A stretch of 64,000 bases of DNA from Tetmemena sp. SeJ-2015 (Eukaryota > Ciliophora > Spirotrichea > Sporadotrichida > Oxytrichidae). The stretch lies in the NCBI GenBank assembly GCA_027382625.1, contig JAJKFJ010022543.1, positions 22,291-86,290 of the forward strand. Direction: 5' to 3'. Within the stretch, counting starts at the first letter, position 1. Each line of letters opens with the position of its first letter. Below the pieces are notes generated by a model. It made no database searches. It was not told the origin of the DNA and worked only from the letters and a program-made list of their open reading frames with translations. The position numbers and the translations under genes are program-made. Positions 1 through 12,778 of this stretch are shown here, in pieces.

Positions 1-19
1 GTAACTCTAAATCATAAAA

Positions 20-2642
20 TCACGCATTTTCTCTTAATAAGATAAATGTTAAAGAAGGGCTGATTATCGCTTGCTCTTGTACCATCAATTGCAGAACTTG
101 TCTAATCAGTTTGATTGCTCTATCTTTGAGAGTATTAGTTAGAGATTAATGAGCTCTGCCTTGAGTTTCGGATAGAGGAAATTTACTCTCCAGCAACATC
201 CATAGGGGATTGTATCTGAGAATTTGAAAAGTACTGGAACTAGTTAGGTTCATAAATTTATATCGGCTAGCTTTTCCTCTCTTCTGGTGAAATGGATTTT
301 GAAGTTTAGGATATCTATATTTAAATTGCCAATTTAAGTATTATTTTATCTCTGCATTATCATCCTCAAAATAATCTTCTTATTCATTATCACCATAATT
401 GTCTATACTCTACCCATTCCTGAGATTATTTTACTCAAATTTCCTGTATTCTTCTTCATCTTCCTCTTAAGGCTCTTAATCCTCATCTTCCTAAAAGTCC
501 TAGTCTTATTCTGACTGGGAAAGCACATCTTAATCCTCTTGATTCTGCTGCTGATATTCTTCATCATAGACTGCATCCTAATGAGCGTCTGCATCTTGCT
601 CAGTCATACTGTAAAACTCCTCATCTTATTACCTATAATTAAAATCAATTGTATCTTGACCCTGGTTTCCTGAATTGATGTCTTCCTCACTATCGCTTTA
701 TTATCGGTTGGGCTTGATGATGCTGCAGCTTTTATTGACTATCATTTCATTAGCTCGAAAGTGTGGCTGCTCATTGAAGTTTGCCTGCTCCATTAATCGC
801 TTAGGAATCAGCTGGCTATGTTAATTATATTAGAGTGATCCTTAAATTCTAGAACCAATCTCAAACTTGTTCATGCTATTGGGAGTAAGGTAAAATAGAT
901 AATGAGTCTTATCTACTTGTTGACTCCAGGAAGCCTTTGAGATATTTCCCATGGTTTAATTTTCTCTGTGCATGATGCCTCCTTGGAAAGCATTGAACAT
1001 CTCACTGGAATTGATAGGAGGGCGAAGTAGCTTGATTTGGGAGAGTGAAGTTGGAGATGCCAATTGAGTGGTAACTTAGAAAGAGGATTGGTTAACCTAT
1101 GAAGAATTTATCTGTTTGATGTTTTAAGGCTACTTTCTAGTAATGCTGCTACTGTTTATCAGCTTGGAATTGTTTCCCAATTAAGACAGATTGCCTTCTT
1201 CATTATCGTTTAGAACCTCATTAAAACCAAAGATAGCTTCAATAAATTAGGGAAGTTACAGATATACGTATGAATTATGAAATCAATCAATTAAAGAATC
1301 GCTCACCAGTCTACACTAAGTTTGGCAACCAAAATTATCATATGAGTTTGTTCTTAATTCATTTCTTGATAGAACAATCTGCAAGTAGGCATTCTGGGTG
1401 AGTATAAATAAAGTTAAAAATGTCATACGTCTTAATAAATTTGAGCCAAAATTATAGAATAGTTGAGCGCTTATGTTAAAATTACAGAGATAATATGATG
1501 ATATTGCTTTTTAAATAAGCTTTAGCTCTGCTTCAATCTCTGAATAGAATTTTTAAATTAACTTATAAATTAATTCTAAAATCAAATAAACTCTATGCTA
1601 TAATAAAATCTATAATTTCCACTTATAAATTAATAAGATTCTTGTCTGATGGACATTGAAACTTAATTCGTTCTTTCAGTCTGAATATTTTAAAATAAAT
1701 TAAAATTATTTTGAATAGCATGGTGAGGGAATCGATTAGCTTGCGATTGCGCTAAAACTGAAGCTGAACTTGAGCTCATCATTTCATCAATATTATTATC
1801 ATCTCCCTCATCTTCCTCCTCTTCTTCTCTCTAATCACTGAGATTATTCCTGGATACTTATTCTTGTCCATCTTCCTCATCCTCGTTTCTCTGGTAATTC
1901 AATCCTGATTCATCTCTAAGTTAGATAGAATAAAAATAAGAATAAGTATATTTGTTAGGGTTGAGGTCTCTTTGATATAGAAATAAGATTTTGAGAGGCA
2001 GAGGTTTAAATTCCTAATTGAGATGCACTTTACTAGTTGACTGTTCTATTTTAAGAGATATCTGTTTGCGCCGGGTAATTTTTATGCTTGTAATTTACTA
2101 TGTTGATCGATGAAGTGGGAGTAGGTTGACTCTAGGCCGCTCCATATCCGGCATCTCCATTTTAGTTTTAACTCAAAAATTATTTTAAGAAAAGGTAATA
2201 GTTGAAAAAGATCATATTATGTGGCGAGGTAGAACTTTCATTTTGATTGCTCTATGGTAATTGATACTACATTATTCTGGGATTGCTCTTCTAACTCCAT
2301 GAATTTAAATTTATATAAAATGTTATGAGGCTGAGTCCTGATCACTTCCCTATAAATTCTGTAAGTATTCCATTTTCAAATAGAAATGATAAAGATCTTC
2401 AACGGTATTACAGTTTGTTTGCGCTTCGCAGTTTGTCCCTCATTTGAAACAGATTGAGATTGCTTTGACTTCCTGGACAGATCAATGCTAATTACGCTTG
2501 GTGGTTAAAGCCCAATCTAATAAAAATAATTCTGCTGATTAGAGAACGGCGGCTGCTCTGAGAGTTTTAGGGATTATTGATAGTAAGAGGGGGTTGATGT
2601 GATCGAGTTGGACACCGAAGGTTTATTATTGTTAAACTCCAT
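20..2642 (-). CDS. Uncharacterised Q/N- and acid-rich protein, multi-exon
   Basis: Reading the minus strand with TAA/TAG as Gln gives an ATG at 2642 and a TGA at 20-22. The N terminus (about 2642-2410) is rich in Ser, Asn and Gln. A donor GTAATA near 2410 and an acceptor TTACAG near 2357 delimit a roughly 54-nt intron. A highly acidic block (runs of Glu/Asp) lies at about 1920-1740. A long Asn/Gln/Ser-rich exon runs from about 1280 to 20, with a second acidic Gln/Glu/Asp tract at about 600-360 before a basic, better-folded-looking C terminus. I recognise no domain. The low-complexity composition suggests a mostly disordered regulatory or scaffold protein, but that is inference. Introns between 1280 and 2350 were not all resolved. 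Confidence 0.6.
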
Positions 2643-2878
2643 CGTAATTTATATAACTTGATTTCAAATTATTCTTAATCCTAGTCTCTATCATCATCAT
2701 ACTTTATTATAAAGCAGATTAATATGATAGGAAGGATAGAGTGCTTCAATTGGAAGTATAATTATAAACAAGAATAATGGTATTGTAGAGAGCGGCTAAG
2801 TCTACTCAGAACCAAAATATCTCTTCAATTACTATAAAGATTATTATTATTTTGAGTATAATTAGACAAAGTGGATAA

Positions 2879-4847
2879 ATGATAAAGCTGGTGATGATTT
2901 CAGCCATTTCCGCAGCGGTTTTCTTAGCTTAAACTGAGGCTAGATCTAGTATGCCCGCAAAAAGGGAAATACACATTCAAGGTAAAATAAATATTTTAAA
3001 ATTCTCAGAAACAACCAAGGATATTGCCAATTCTTTCAAAGCTCCTCAATAATTAGATGGAATAGATCAGCTCTTCAGTTCCAAAAGTGGCCTTAAAAAT
3101 TAGCCTCAACAAAACTTGGAAGAATTATTTTATTCTTCTTTAATCTAAGACATTAATCAATTATTCAGGTAAATAAATTTAAACTTTTTCTTTTATCAAT
3201 AAATTCTGAGTTAAAAAGATTATAGGAGTTTAATTTCATTTATAAACTCTTAAATTGACTTTAATTTTAAAGAAACAGTCTAAAACGTTTTGGATGACGA
3301 AACTATGAGTGAATATATGAGATTGAGACAGTCAATGACACCACCTACTAAACCGTGGGTTGACACAACTAACTATACCGACTACCTTAAAATTGGAAAT
3401 GCTTTCCTCACTGGAGCTTAAACTAACTAATACTCGGCTAATGCTTCAAATTGCTTTAGCAGGTCTCTGTATAGTAATAAATAGCAATTGTTGTCAAATC
3501 TAAAATATGTATGTTGTTTTCAAGCAGCTTTATATTTACCAGTGGAGTTTTAATTTAATATTTCTTCTATGTGGAGGCTCTACTATGGTAACTTCCAAGA
3601 CCAGGTTTTCAACACAACCTTCTTTATTGCAAATGCAACTAACTCTCTCATGGTTTGTTTGGATGCTATTGAGAACTTTAAATAGATTAAAATATTAACT
3701 ACAACGAGTACGTGAACACCTGGATGGCTGAATTCCCCAACGGTTTTACTGGAGTTCTCACTGCTTTCTTCTAAAACTTGATTGGAAATGCTATCACTCT
3801 CACGAAATTTAATCAGTTCTTAATATTTCAAATTCCAGGTTACAATTACTGCATAGATTTCATATTTTTAATTAAATAAGTAGATTGAAGCGTAAGAAAT
3901 TTGTCCTCTTTTTTTCCTCCTAATTTACGTTCTATATTGCTGTGATTAATTTAATTTAAATGTAAGTTTTATATCAGCTAAATTCTCCATAAAATATTAT
4001 TATAAAAAATTATTATTCGCATAAATATTTTATTATAATATCAAATTATAGTAAAATGTCTAAGAATGAAAGAATCTAATTTTTTTAACTTTTATAAACT
4101 TAGTTTTAGAATATTAGTCAAGATTGGGCAGGCCTAGCAAATACTGTGGGCAAGTTGACAAAGTTGCTGATAGTTTTCTCTCCAATTGAATCTGATTCTT
4201 TAGTGAGTAGTTCTAAAAAGGCCCTCCCTAATCCTAAAGAAGCTTATCTCAAAAGACTCGAATCTCCTATCCTTGAATAGACAAGCACAGACACCCCAAC
4301 TGACACCTCTGGTGCTACTTTGCCATCCGCTACTGGCTCTGGTATCTAAAAGATTTCATCTCTTGGAGGTTTGATGGGATTGCTTCGCGGTTTTATCGAA
4401 GGCTCAAAAACAGCTACCACAAAGAACATGACCAATTGTCAGGATAAAACAGAGCAGAAGTGGGACCTAGGTGTTTCAAACTTAGTCAACTATACAATCG
4501 ATGGAAAATACTACGATGCTGGCTTTGTTTTATTAGACATGATCTACAATACCCATAACATCTTATTAATACAAATTCTAATCACAGTTGCTTGCTACAC
4601 AGGTATGACTGAGATGGCTTAAGGTTTTGTAACTTACACTAGTCAGCTAGCCCCTAGTGTAGTGATGGATAATACTGTCTACAATTTCGGAAACATATTT
4701 GACGCTATCAGAGATGTAGTCCTGTTTCTTACTTCTTCTCCAAGAGGAGAATTCGACTTGCCTTATGAAGCTGGGTATGCTTTGGGAGCAGCCACATATG
4801 AAATTATGCAACCCTCACCAACAAAGAAGGGAGGGAATCCATTTTGA
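2879..4847 (+). CDS. Secreted or membrane-associated protein with signal peptide, uncharacterised
   Basis: ATG at 2879 opens a classic signal peptide (start MIKLVMISAISAAVFLAQ: basic n-region, hydrophobic core, Ala-x-Ala-like end). The first intron is a clear 27-nt GTAAAA...TTCTCAG at about 2982-3008. Further exons lie at about 3270-3500 and 3520-3840, and a long final exon at about 4107-4847 ends in TGA. The last exon has a Thr/Ser/Pro-rich stretch followed by a Gly/Leu-rich hydrophobic segment and a folded C-terminal part. Cysteines are few. No family recognised. The signal peptide puts it in the secretory route, either secreted or surface-held. It is the first of a run of plus-strand genes encoding membrane or secretory proteins. 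Confidence 0.6.
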
Positions 4848-5101
4848 TCAGTTTAAAGTAGAAGAGAATTATCTGACGATGCAACTTTTCATAATATGTC
4901 ATGAAATAGGGCAAGTGATTCCTATAAGTCCTTTGAATATCGAAATACTTTTCATCTCTACATTCAATTTTATATCGTCTTCTCTAATACTGACGCCTTC
5001 TGATTTATCATAATGAGTATCCTCCTTTTTCAATTACAATCATAGAGAAGGAATAGCATTTTAAAGATTTGTAAATAATCTTAATTATAACTAATTTTGG
5101 A

Positions 5102-5982
5102 ATGCATAATTGGTAGGAAAGGAGTCTTTTTGCAAGATTAAGAAAGTATTTCTAGTTTTCAGACGTCCTACTTTTATGCTTTCTACCTCTCATTTCGATT
5201 ATTTTGCTTTTCGTTTCAGCTATAAAGAGAAACATTGTGTTTAACTACGTGGCAATTATTTTTGGGTTTCCCATTTACTTCATTCAACACTAGGCTTTTC
5301 TGGTAACGCACGAGCAAGAATATGGTACGACGATTTAAAGGAGACAATTAATGCAAGACATGTCTCTTATTCCAAGGTACTATCTCAGACTCAGGGAAAA
5401 CAAAAGGAATGTTAATATAGTTGGAGCATCTTTACTTCTCTGCTACTCTATTTTCAACATATATGGCATTACAAAACAGTACTTATTTTAATGTTATTAT
5501 CATTTTTTTAAGTTTAATTTACCTGAAATGAAATTTATTTTATCAAGACCTTTTAAAATATTTGCTGAGACTTATCTTTTGTTATAGTCTAAGAAATTAT
5601 TTTGAATTACTAAATGAATTATTTAAAAGAAGGGTAATTAATTGAGTAGTACAACGCATGCAGTAATTGTGAAATGGAGCCCTCCCAGAAGTTGTACCTA
5701 GCTTCTACAATTTTGAATTTCATAATGGTAACGCACATGCTAGTAATTTACGTAATAAAGGCCATAAACATGCTTTTGCTATTCCTGCTAGTAACTCCAG
5801 TCATGTATATGCTAGAAGCTATCCTATTAAGGTACCCATAGCTTCCTTGGAATTAAGATGTGGTACCTCTTCGACCAGAAAATAACGATTTATAGCCGCC
5901 TGCGGGATAGAGAGGCCAATAGAATAATGCGAACCAATAAAATAATGCAAACATTCCAGGGATGATGGCAAACTAGAACTGA
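5102..5982 (+). CDS. Multi-pass membrane protein, paralogue A
   Basis: ATG at 5102 begins a protein starting MHNWQERSLFARLRKYFQFS. Hydrophobic helices follow at about 5160-5215 and 5240-5290, then a polar loop with His, Gln and basic residues, and a third helix near 5410-5460. An intron around 5490-5640 separates the second exon, which starts with a Cys-x-x-Cys pair (YNACSNCEME), holds two more hydrophobic helices, and ends in an Asn/Gln-rich tail stopping at TGA 5980-5982. The gene at 6837-7541 has the same layout and many matching residues, so the two are tandem duplicates. Role unknown; membrane location is inferred from the hydrophobic segments. Confidence 0.6.
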
Positions 5983-6836
5983 GGTTAAGAAGTACCAAAT
6001 TAGTAGGATAGAGCAAATTAAAGAGATTAATAATAAGTAGGTCAAAGAGCAAACATTATTTAATGCACCATTTGCATGGAAGACATTGACATTACTCTTT
6101 TTCCTAATCTAGATGGAAATATTCCACACGATATCGTCTAACTTGATTAAATTTTTTCATATTCACTATTAGCTCTTTAAATTTTATTAAGGTTCTAATC
6201 TAATAAAATCTAAAATAAAGCTTATTCATTCAAAAAAATAATCAGACAATTATTTTTTCATAATTTTAGATCTTGTTATAGTATAAAAAATACATGACAT
6301 CTTAGTGTTGTTAAGTAAATCTGTGCTAATATTTTAGTGATTTTAAATAAAAGAAATTATGAATAAAAGCTTAAGAATTTAAATAAAATTTGAATGCTTT
6401 TTAAATAGGCATTTAATCAGTTATTTTTTATAATTTTTTAATTCGAGTGTGAACAATTTAAAAAATTGTGTTAATTAAATGATTGTAGCAGAGCTCACAT
6501 ATTTCATAGAGTTTGTATCAGAAGTTGGCTATAGAGAAATCAACATTGCCCCTTGTGCCGTCAACCTAACCTCAATATATACTGATATGCATCGCGCAGC
6601 ATTTTTTAATGAGATTTGGTATAAAAACGAAGAATATACTTTTATGTTTTATATTTATAATTTGTACCATTTAAAATAATACTGTTAAATAAATTGCATA
6701 ATTGTAGTTTAAGATTTTAAAATAAAAAATATAGGTAAATATTGAGAGGCAAAAATGTGAATTTCTTAACTGTATAAATAAATATAGGCCCTGTGCGAAG
6801 TATTTATAAAGTGGTGATTTAAAATCATAATTGGAA
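5983..6836. other. AT-rich intergenic region with one doubtful small ORF
   Basis: This 850-bp gap between the two paralogous membrane-protein genes is very AT-rich. An ORF from ATG 6479 can be read in the Gln code for about 90 codons (starting MIVAELTYFIEFVSE), but it has no recognisable motif and dissolves into AT-rich repeats. It may be a small gene, an exon, or chance. Nothing else supported. Confidence 0.3.
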
Positions 6837-7541
6837 ATGTCTTAATTATAAAATCGAACCCTCTTCGAGAAATTAAGATCTTATACTGACCTCTCGGACG
6901 TTGTAGTCCTTTGCTCTTTGCCAATAGTTTCATTGGTGATGCTTATACTTTCAATAGTTTACCGTCCCTTCTTGTTCAACATACTTTCACTAGTTTTAGC
7001 ACTACCCATCTACTACTACCAACACCAAACTTTCCTGATAACTCATGAGGACATCTATGCTTAGACATCGTATAGGAAAAAGCTTTTCCTTCTATGCTCG
7101 CTAAATTGGAAGTACTTTAACAGACTGAAGGGTAATAAGAGGTGCGTTAACGGCCTTGGGTTGGTGCTACTGATTCTTTTTTCAACCTTCAATCTGTATG
7201 CTATCGGAAACTAGTACAAAAATAAGTAGAAATGATTGAAGTATGATTTGAAAGTACAATGAGTGCAACGGATGCGGAATGGAGGTTTCTTAGCTGTTCT
7301 ATTTGGCTTCGACAATCCTGAATATGGCTTTGATCTGTCACATATTTTTCATCTACCTAATCAAAGTTATAAACGTGCTTTTGCTTCTATTGATCGTGAC
7401 ACCAATAGTTTGGATTCTAAAAATGACTTGTTTCAAGCACTTTGTATTTCCCTGGGATAGAGAGAACATCCAAAGTCAGTCTGTGGTTCCAGTAAATCAA
7501 AGCGGTTGTAATAAGGATCCAAGGTCCCCAGCAATTCTTTG
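6837..7541 (+). CDS. Multi-pass membrane protein, paralogue B
   Basis: ATG at 6837 starts MSQLQNRTLFEKLRSYTDLS, which aligns with the start of the 5102 gene. Two long hydrophobic helices (about 6890-6960 and 6965-7010) precede a loop with a QHQ motif and a LITHE motif (QHQ and LVTHE in the paralogue), then a third helix near 7155-7200. A short intron of about 28 nt (GTACAAA...TTGAAG) lies near 7213-7240. Exon 2 contains YNECNGCGME, the Cys-x-x-Cys pair shared with paralogue A, two further hydrophobic helices, and a polar tail ending at TGA 7539-7541. The function is not recognisable. The conserved loop and Cys pair are the best handles for a search. Confidence 0.62.
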
Positions 7542-7591
7542 ATATCTATCAACTCATAAATTAAAAAAATATTCTGCTATATAATGAATTT

Positions 7592-8034
7592 ATGAATGGT
7601 GATCCCGTGATTGAGGTAAACATAAATTCAGGCAGAATCAAATTCAAATCCTGACGAAATCCCAGTATAGCTACTTTATCCAGGAGTATAAGGCGAATAA
7701 TGATAGAGTAAGAAGGACAACAAAAGATAACTAAGTTCTCATAAATTTACTCTTCTTATTATAAATTGCTGAGCTTAGCGAAGAAAAAGGTGGATAGGCT
7801 ATTGAAATTTCATGTGCAATTTGCTTAGGCGCAATTAAGACTTCGCTTGCTTCATATTTAAGAGACAAAAAGCAAGCTAATATGATCGAGCTAGATTTAA
7901 CTAAAATAAAAGATACATATAAATGCTAAGATTGTAATAGTAAACACATATTCCACAAAACTTGCATTAGAGAATGGCTTAAACAAAAGGATGAATGCCC
8001 AATGTGCCGTCAAAGAATCCTCATCTAGATATGA
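7592..8034 (+). CDS. Small RING-H2 finger protein
   Basis: The C-terminal part (about 7810-8030) is a textbook RING finger: a Cys-x2-Cys pair in CAICLG, a second pair in CQDC, a His-x2-Cys in HIFHKTC, then EWLKQKDECPMC with the final Cys-Pro-x-Cys. The Trp after the His/Cys ligands fits E2-binding RINGs, so E3 ubiquitin-ligase activity is likely by family knowledge. ATG at 7592 needs very short introns to stay open (GTAAACATAAATTCAG, 16 nt, near 7616, and about 19 nt near 7666), so the N terminus is uncertain. The stop is TGA 8032-8034. There is no transmembrane segment in the part read. Confidence 0.7.
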
Positions 8035-8224
8035 GAACCTTCATCCAATTTAATATATAATCTACACTCTAATTCACTATAATTTTTTTATTTTCTTAAT
8101 TATTCCTATAATGATTAGTTTTAATAATCCAATATCGAATTCTAACCAGACTTAATAATTCAGTAACGCAATTTATAAAGTTCAAAACATCATAATCCTT
8201 AATTGTTTTAAATCTTGCCATTTT

Positions 8225-10937
8225 TCACTATTTTTATCTCCATTATATTATCGGAAGTAAAACTTATTTAAAGAAATCAAAGCTAAATTTAAGCAGGAGC
8301 TCCTCTTTTAGTTGTAGTTTTTGGAATTTTTTCCTAACATCAAAATCATAGATCTTTTCGAGATAGCTATATTTCTTTGTATCAGCTGGAGGTAATTTCT
8401 TATCACTGTTGTTCTCATTTTTCTTTTCCAGAACAGTCTCAAGAATCAAATCATTCACTCCTCTAATGCTCTTCGTAGATTGCTGAGGTATCTGAGTCTA
8501 TAAGAATAACTGCTGTTTTTACTTTTGATTTCTAGTTGCAAAGTATGGCTTCTTGCTAGCTTCAGACGCTTACAAAGTAGATGATATCTAAGATCTATTC
8601 TAAATTTTAGAGAAATAGAGAGCCTCACTCTCATCTGTTATCTTAATTTCTACAGGTTCTAAACTCGAAAATCTTTGTTCTCGTGATTGCTCTGTAGAGT
8701 TTAAAATAAAGTAAAGTAAAGTAAAAGTAAAGTAAAATTTAGGGAATATAAATATTAATCAATTTAAAAACCAGTACTTATTCAGTACTAGTTAATAAAT
8801 CATACTATTATCCTATGTAAAGATGGCTTTTGTTTATATATTTGTAGGGATAACTTTCATTCAGTGGGAAACCACTAGCAATAAAAATTTTCCTACTCGG
8901 TTGAGTTTAAAATTGCTTCAGATCGAATATATTTTATAGGATTCTTCTGCTTAGGGTCATAGACACTTGCAGTCTACTCCTATATAACTTTACTCAGCAG
9001 AGGGAACTTCTTAATGCTTTGAAGATTTTAGAAAGAGCGCTTGTGCTCTTAATTTTTATACCATGCATTCTTAGTGGAGGCAGCACTTTTAGTAGAAAGT
9101 ATTTGCTTTGACGATTCTTCTTTGCGGACTACACTAATTGCATTTGATTCCTTCTTCAAAGAGTCAGTATCGAAATAAGTATCATTATCGATAATTGTCA
9201 TCTTGTTTAATTAACTTTAACTGGCAGTATTACTTTGATAATTTTTAAACAAGGACTCTGTTCTCACATGCTATAGTCGATTCTCATCTGCAGTATGGGG
9301 CTTTTCCATCTCAAAAAATTTTGAGCCTCTAGGTTCAGAAGTGTTAGATTTAGCTCCTTCTATATCTGATTCTTTTAGTGGCTCATTTGTATTAATAAGG
9401 AAACTTAGTTTCTTAATGCCAGTAAAAATAAAAGTTTAATAATTTCCCAGTTCTTAGACTTTACTTCGGTCTATCATTATGAGAAGTATGAGGAGCCAGT
9501 GAATTAATTTGAAAATCAACTGTTGACTTTCTCATATTCTGAATCTAAAAGTTGGCGACAGATAAAGCAGGTTGAAACTTGCTCCTGGTTGAGTTTTGTT
9601 AGGAGTCTAATCTTCCATTTGCTTGGTCACCTCCATTCCCCACTAGGATTTCATTTATTTTTATCGAACTTTAAAACCTACTTCCTTAACCTATAATCTT
9701 GCTTCCATTTGGATTAGTACCGAAATTGAAATGAGGAACAGTTTAAGAAGCACTTGGATTCGGAGGTACAGAGCTACTCCCTTTTAGTTTCTTACTTATG
9801 AGTACTTACCCATTGGCAACATCTATCTTTTTCACTGCATCTTCAAAATCTTAGACTATCTTGTTTATAAACTCATTCTCACTTTTTTAATAACTACTCA
9901 GAGTCTTTTGAGCTTGAGTATATTTCACATTCGTCTGATGTACACTCATTTTGTCCTAGTTGTAACCTCTTTTGTGCAAAGAATTGAAGAACTTTCTCCT
10001 CTATCTCTCTTTATAAACTCAACAAAAATATTATATCTTGAACTTATCAGTCAAAAGTTTCAAGTTTACGATAGCTTGCTCTTCTTTTTAACTTTTCCAA
10101 ACATCATCTCTTTGTATCTCTTCTCAAACTCAGTTTTTTCTTTCTCGTATTAGGCCTTAAGGAAAGAGTTCTCATTAAAATCTTGGTTATCATTGATCTC
10201 ATTTAAGTGCTAAGTTTTAAGGCTATCCTTCCCTCTCTGTTTTTTGCTTTATCTATTCTCTAGATTAAGTCTCTAATAGCACTACTCATAGTGCTTATTA
10301 AACAGTTTCTGCATCATTTCAAATTCTGCTGGCATCTATCCCTCCTATGTCAAAATTTCAATTAGGGATTGCCTATTAAACTCTATCTAGTAAAGCAAAA
10401 CTTTGAAGTGCAAGGATTGCTAGAAGGTCTCCATTAGTCTTTTCAAAGCACTGTGTAATGACTTCTTCAATTATAACATTAACCAATGAAGATAATTATA
10501 TATTTGTATTAGTTGCCATTATCAGATGGTTTCTCAAGCACTTTATCTTGCTCTTTGATTTTTGTCCACAATTCAGTTATCTGAGCTCGTTGTTTGTTTT
10601 GAAAGTTCATCCTCTCCATAATTTTCTAGGTTAAAGCCTCATCATCTGAAATCCTCTTTAGTATGTTCAAATTATCCTTCTACTGAAGCTTTTTCTTGAC
10701 TTTTAGTTCATAGGTACTCTTCATAAGTTTCTTTATATCGGATTAAGTTTATTTAGCAAACAATTCTATGGACTGATTACTACCTGAATCTTCATCCTCT
10801 TCTGAGTCTACTGCAAAAACATCGGAGGTCTGCTCTGACTCCTCAGAATTCTGCTAAGAGGTGTCATCCTACTAATTTGAGGGGTTATTACTCGAAGAAG
10901 GTATATTAAACTAAACACCAGCTCCACCTGCATCCAT
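8225..10937 (-). CDS. Long coiled-coil protein with acidic N terminus
   Basis: ATG at 10937 begins MDAGGAGVQFNIPSSSNN, followed by a Gln/Ser/Glu/Asp-rich stretch (about 10890-10760). Extended Lys/Glu/Leu/Gln heptad-like sequence continues through about 10740-10500 and 10450-9900. The middle (about 9830-9420) is Ser/Asn/Gly-rich. The C-terminal exon (about 8460-8225) is Lys/Glu-rich again and ends at TGA 8227-8225. Several introns interrupt it; one (about 8700-8740) carries a short AAAGT tandem repeat. No enzymatic domain is seen. Composition fits a cytoskeletal or cilium/basal-body-type coiled-coil protein, but that is inference. Treating this as one gene rather than two rests on continuous minus-strand coding character. 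Confidence 0.5.
8703..8737. repeat. Short AAAGT tandem repeat
   Basis: About six imperfect copies of a 5-bp AAAGT unit lie here, probably inside an intron of the coiled-coil gene. It is a simple microsatellite with no further signal. Confidence 0.7.
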
Positions 10938-10959
10938 TAACTTTTTAGGAGAATAAAGA

Positions 10960-12718
10960 TCAAGTGGGGGCACTCTTAAAAGTAAAGAAACATGAATTAA
11001 GTTGAATTTGAATAAAGACTCTTATTGGTTCTGAGTCTGTGCGATTTGTATCATGTATAGTACTTTTTTTATTAGGATTTTTAGTAGGCTTTTGGTATTT
11101 GCAGATGAGCATCATAAGATCATTAGGGTAATGGAGTAATTTAAGGCTTGGAGGGGAAAATTCTCTTATCTTAAGAAGTTTAGCACATATTTTATTCAGC
11201 ATATCAAATATAGTAGCATGATACCTCTTAACAAACCCTTTCTAGATATAAAATTTAATTAAATACTTTATAAATCTACCTATGAATTTCCTTTTTATTG
11301 TCTAAGATTTGTATCTTGAGTGATTATATGCTGTCTTTGTTATACCTTAGCTAGAAATTTGCAGTTTCTATAAGTTCTACTTCATTTTAATCTTTTAATG
11401 CAGCAGTGCCTTATGAATCCGAGCCTTTCCCCTCTTCTAACTTTAGGAACTGGAAATGAGTAAGTTGCTGTCTCATCTCATTCAAGTCATCTTTTCTTCT
11501 TGATATTTAGACGGTCAAGTCACTACTTTTGATTTAGAGTGACTAGTTGTAAATAGTTGACTCTTCTATGTACTCAGTCAGCTAATTTAGACTATCAGTA
11601 TTAAAGCAGTTCTATTCCTCCAAGCGCTCAAACTTCTGCTTCACTTCATAGCTTATTTCTGGAGTTAAGTCTTCGATAGAATACTTTGACGAGTAGTATT
11701 CATGTTCGGAGTTAAATTACTCTTGCGCAAGTCTCAACTCAATCATAAAGAGTTTCTTCATATCGTGAATATTAGCAGCTGTCTACTTTTAGCTTAAGCA
11801 TTTTTACTAGTTTCTATAGTAAGTGTAGAGCGCTACAAATAGATTAGCCTCTACGAGCTATACCATTTCAAACTTTCTCTTTTAAAACAGCAGTGACTTT
11901 AACTACTCTATATTAAAGCTACTAGAAATTTAAATTCAAAGTTGATATTGATCGCCTTGTTGTCTCTTTTCAGCATGTCCAGCTTTTTCTTGACAACCTG
12001 GTATTGATTAGACTTGTGAGTAACCATGGACTTCATACTCTTGACTTCTCCTTCATGCATTTGTAGTTCTTGATACTTAAGTTTCACCTTGTCTTGGTTC
12101 TTTATCTTCGCATCAATTAGATTTTCCTTGCAACGAGTGAAACCAGAGGCTGAAGTTAACTAGGAGGCCTGGCTTAAGAAGGCAGCTTGCTTTATGTTAC
12201 CATACATATGCATCAAGCGCTCTAACTCAGGCATTCTATGGCAATACTCCTGATAGTCAAATAGCTTTTAAGTATAGAGACGATTCTTCAATTTATCCAG
12301 TGTCAGCCAATCTGAAGTTTCTTCCAAGCATTTTTACTCCAACTGAGCATATAATTTTTATATGGATTTATTGAAGTTTATAAATACTTCTTTAAAAATT
12401 TTAAAATATTGAAATCTCAATTATAGAGGAGACTGAAGTAGTTTTATTTTTAGATTTTACTATATTTAAAAGACTATTTGTTCTGAAGTTTTATTGTTTT
12501 ACTAACTTAAATAATTTTAATAAAGCTATATTCTTCTTACCCACAAAATGATTTAAATTTAACTGAGCTAATTTAATATCTAGAAAAGCTTTTTTCTCAA
12601 TGAGTTGCTCCATGGTTTGTGAGCTTAGATAGTTATCATATCCTTTGTGAATAGAAGTGTCTATAGTTTGATTATTCCCGAGAGAGATAGTTGACTTCAC
12701 AGAAAATCTAGATATCAT
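10960..12718 (-). CDS. Coiled-coil protein, uncharacterised
   Basis: ATG at 12718 starts MISRFSVKSTISLGNNQTID. After an intron near 12460-12390, long Glu/Lys/Gln/Leu-rich helices run from about 12380 to 11400, including a stretch around 12080-11960 rich in charged residues. The last exon reads about 11202-10960 and stops at TGA. Heptad-like spacing of Leu/Ile/Val and lack of Pro/Gly in the middle support a coiled coil. The gene is tandem with the preceding coiled-coil gene on the same strand, about 20 bp away at its 3' end. No domain name can be given. A structural role is inferred only from composition. Confidence 0.5.
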
Positions 12719-12778
12719 AGATCCTCCAGTTTTGAAATTATCGTTCTTTCATCATTATAATCATAACAATAAATATAC

